Shown here in pieces: positions 5,260-7,456 of a DNA stretch of 7,456 bases (positions are counted from its first letter, which is position 1; every line of letters starts with the position of its first letter). The DNA lies in assembly GCA_021839785.1 (NCBI GenBank), contig JAKCAB010000792.1:1-7456 (forward strand), in the 5' to 3' direction. Made by a program: the position numbers and the translations under genes. The stretch comes from a bacterium (lineage in GTDB: Bacteria; Verrucomicrobiota; Verrucomicrobiae; Limisphaerales; J093). A model generated the notes under the pieces. It saw only the letters and a list, made by a program, of their open reading frames with translations. It searched no databases and was not told where the DNA came from.

Positions 5260-7455
5260 ATGAACATTTCCCGGTTTCAACCTGTCGGCTGCCTGGACTT
5301 TCCGGCACTGCGCGTCCTCGCTTGCTGGCTCGCCGGCTGGACGCTCGTGTTCGCCGCCCGCGCCGCGCCAATCAACCCGCCCATCGGCCCGTACACGCAC
5401 CCGGACGCGGCGGAATTGGCCAAGGCCACACGGTTCGGCACCAACAGTCCCGTGGTGTTGACCTCGTACTTTTATTGGTACGACAGCTACACCCAGGCGC
5501 ACCTCATCGACGCGGACGGCACGGACGCGCTCACGGATCATCCGCCGACGCTGACGGACTTCTCGTACAAATCGACGGCCTGGCACCGCACCCAATTGGA
5601 GGACATGATCGCCGCGGGCATCGACGTGGCCCTGCCGGTCTATTGGGGCGAGCCTTCGCAGCGCATTCCCGGCAAACCGGCGCTGGAACAACCCTGGAGT
5701 TTCGCCGGCCTCCCGCCACTCGTCCAAGCGCGCGACGCACTGCTGGCCGAAGGCAAAAGGCCGCCTGCGATTGGCATGTTTTACGACACCTCCACGCTCC
5801 AGTACAACGCGGCGGGCACCCGCATCGACCTCACCACCGACTATGGCCGGCGCTGGTTCTACGAGAGCATCCGCGACTTCTTCTCGCTCATCCCGGCGCG
5901 GCACTGGGCCACGATTGAAGGCCGGCCGATCATCTTCCTCTACTCCGCCGGCTTCGCCACTGCGCACGACCAGAGTTGCATCGACTACGTGCGCCAGGAA
6001 TTCGCCCAGGACTTCAGCGGCGTGGACCCGTACATCGTGCGCGAAATCTCCTGGAACGTGAAAGCCGACAACACCTATGCCTGGGGCGGCGCGATCTCGC
6101 TGCGCAATCCCGGCGTCGCGGCCCTCGGCCCCGGCTACGATCACTCCGCCGTGCCCGGCCGCGAGCCGCTCGTCGTCCCGCGCGAAAACGGCGCTTTCTT
6201 CGAGCGCCAATGGACCCGTTTCTTGCGCGCGCCCTCCAAGCTGGTTCACATCGAGACCTGGGACGAGTTCCACGAAGGCACGGACATCGCGGCGTCGAAG
6301 GAGTACGGGCGGCAATACATCGAGCTGAACCGGAAGTTCGCCGACCTGTTCAAGGCCGGCATCCGGCCGCCGCGGCCGCGCGGGCCATACTCGGACGCGA
6401 AGTCGGTGAGCGTGGCGCTGCAGGCCACCAACGAGGCGCGCGGCCTCACCCAGTTCGAGTTCGCCGATGGCGCGACCGTCCCCGCTGAAGCCGGTGGTCG
6501 AGCTTGCCGGGTCACCGCGCCCACCAGCCACGCCGGGCGCTACATTTATTTCCAGATCGACGACTCGTTCAAATGGGCGGACGACATGCTGGTGGACGTG
6601 GAGGTCGAGTACTTCGATCAAGGCACCGGCAGCTTCCGCATCGAGTACGACGGTCCGGACCCGAACGCGCCTTTCAACGGCGCCTACACCGCGAGCAAGA
6701 CCGCCGCCACGCTCGCCAACTCCGGTCAGTGGAAGACCGCGAAGTTTCGATTGCTCGGCGCGCGCTTCCTCAACTCCCAGAACGGCGGCGCGGACTTCCG
6801 CATCGCCGTGCAGGCCGACCCGTTTTACGTGCGGCGCGTCACCGTGTCGCGGCTCGGCGTGCCGGCCGAGGCGGGGCAAACGCTTCACGGCTGGCAACCA
6901 GATTTCAGCGAACCGCTGGGGACAAACTGGATTGTCGTCGGCGCTGCCCCTGACGTCTTTCGCTCGCGCTCGGGAATGCTCCAGTTCGGACCCGCCACTG
7001 TCAGGCCCACCTGCTTGCTCGCCGAACCGCCAGGCCTGACGCGCTCCGGCGCGGAAGTCCTGACCCGCATCCGACCCGTCAACGTGAGCGCCGGGCTGAC
7101 GTGGCCGGGCGGCGTGGCGATGGTCGCGGACGCCCAATCGGGAGACGGCTTCGCCGCCGCATTCCGTTACACGGCAACCGGTCAACCCGAACTCGGCCTG
7201 TCTCGAACCACCGCCGATGACGGTCCGGTTGCCGCCGCGGCGTGGGAAGTAAACCGCTGGTACTGGCTCCGGGTCAGACACCAAACCAACTCCGCGGCCG
7301 GCTACCCGGACCTGTGGCTGCGCTGCTGGCCCGCGGACGGCGAAACGCCGGAGCCAGGCGCGTGGACCTTGTGGCGCGATTATTATCCCGCCAACGCGGC
7401 GGCCAGCGGACTGCCCGGCCTCGTGGCCGGCGCGGGCGTTTTCGAGGGGGATTAG
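5260..7455 (+). CDS. Secreted DUF5010/GH99-like glycoside hydrolase with accessory beta modules (731 aa)
   Basis: ATG at 5260 gives a signal peptide (hydrophobic LRVLACWLAGWTLVFAARA, cut before APINPP); upstream starts at 5170 and 5176 would hide it. Residues about 40-375 look like a DUF5010 barrel, similar in style to GH99/GH71-type enzymes. Key blocks are SYFYWYDSYTQAHL (from 69), DALTDHPP, AGIDVALPVYWGEP (Y128-E131), GRPIIFLYS (221-229), REISWN (261-266), YAWGG (273-277) and WDEFHEGTDIA (334-344). E336 and E339 sit like the E-x-x-E pair in the EWHEG motif of GH99 endo-mannosidases, so they are the likely active-site acids (inference). Residues 395-532 form a beta-sandwich module resembling the repeats of the divergent secreted protein (YIYFQIDD, VEVEYFDQGTGSFRIEYD, GQWKTAKFRL). 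Residues about 545-731 look like a LamG-type jelly roll. It ends rather abruptly at GVFEGD. Substrate is unknown; a polysaccharide is likely. Confidence 0.85.
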   Translation: MNISRFQPVGCLDFPALRVLACWLAGWTLVFAARAAPINPPIGPYTHPDAAELAKATRFGTNSPVVLTSYFYWYDSYTQAHLIDADGTDALTDHPPTLTDFSYKSTAWHRTQLEDMIAAGIDVALPVYWGEPSQRIPGKPALEQPWSFAGLPPLVQARDALLAEGKRPPAIGMFYDTSTLQYNAAGTRIDLTTDYGRRWFYESIRDFFSLIPARHWATIEGRPIIFLYSAGFATAHDQSCIDYVRQEFAQDFSGVDPYIVREISWNVKADNTYAWGGAISLRNPGVAALGPGYDHSAVPGREPLVVPRENGAFFERQWTRFLRAPSKLVHIETWDEFHEGTDIAASKEYGRQYIELNRKFADLFKAGIRPPRPRGPYSDAKSVSVALQATNEARGLTQFEFADGATVPAEAGGRACRVTAPTSHAGRYIYFQIDDSFKWADDMLVDVEVEYFDQGTGSFRIEYDGPDPNAPFNGAYTASKTAATLANSGQWKTAKFRLLGARFLNSQNGGADFRIAVQADPFYVRRVTVSRLGVPAEAGQTLHGWQPDFSEPLGTNWIVVGAAPDVFRSRSGMLQFGPATVRPTCLLAEPPGLTRSGAEVLTRIRPVNVSAGLTWPGGVAMVADAQSGDGFAAAFRYTATGQPELGLSRTTADDGPVAAAAWEVNRWYWLRVRHQTNSAAGYPDLWLRCWPADGETPEPGAWTLWRDYYPANAAASGLPGLVAGAGVFEGD

Positions 7456-7456
7456 T

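Noticed and set aside
3726..5918. 730-residue plus-strand open frame
   Set aside because: It lies opposite the large secreted protein and runs into another frame of the hydrolase. Its translation is Val/Arg/Gly/His-rich with no domain, as expected antisense to a GC-rich gene.
5194..7284. 696-residue minus-strand open frame
   Set aside because: It is antisense to the hydrolase, which has a signal peptide and clear domain motifs. The antisense translation is Arg/Gly/Val-rich without a recognisable fold.
1..7456. CRISPR arrays, tRNA or rRNA genes, intact insertion sequences
   Set aside because: I saw no regular direct repeats with spacers, no cloverleaf or rRNA-like sequence, and no transposase motifs in the frames read.

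Overview
The window looks like a piece of a high-GC genome from the Verrucomicrobiota, probably a Limisphaerales/Pedosphaera-type lineage. Four things point there: two pseudopilin genes with the near-invariant [22 protein letters not shown] start, a secreted protein ending in a GTQFFRL-type C-terminal domain, short GC-rich palindromes between genes, and almost no Shine-Dalgarno sequences. The lineage is judged from recognised protein style, not from a marker gene.

Layout, left to right. (1) 1-773, minus, cut by the left edge: a secreted DUF5060 + apiosidase-like (DUF4038) glycosidase. Its frame stays open to the edge. (2) 774-1175: no gene; it holds palindromic repeats, a strong minus-strand terminator and the 3' untranslated region of the next gene. 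(3) 1176-1430, minus: a small secreted protein of unknown function. (4) 1478-2293, minus: a pseudopilin with an H...DG motif. (5) 2294-2391: a spacer of palindromes. (6) 2392-3054, minus: a second pseudopilin. (7) 3055-3107: a spacer with a long hairpin. (8) 3108-5165, minus: a 685-residue secreted protein with two tandem homologous beta modules and a C-terminal FFRL domain. (9) 5166-5259: a divergent promoter region with a perfect inverted repeat. (10) 5260-7455, plus: a secreted DUF5010/GH99-like glycoside hydrolase with accessory modules.

How they may work together (inference): this looks like a small carbohydrate-active locus. Two putative glycosidases sit on the flanks. Between them is a minus-strand run, probably co-transcribed, of a large modular secreted protein, two pseudopilins and a small exported protein. 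The module repeated in the large protein also appears to occur once in the divergently transcribed hydrolase, which ties the two sides together. The pseudopilins could help export or display the secreted proteins, but nothing in the sequence proves this.
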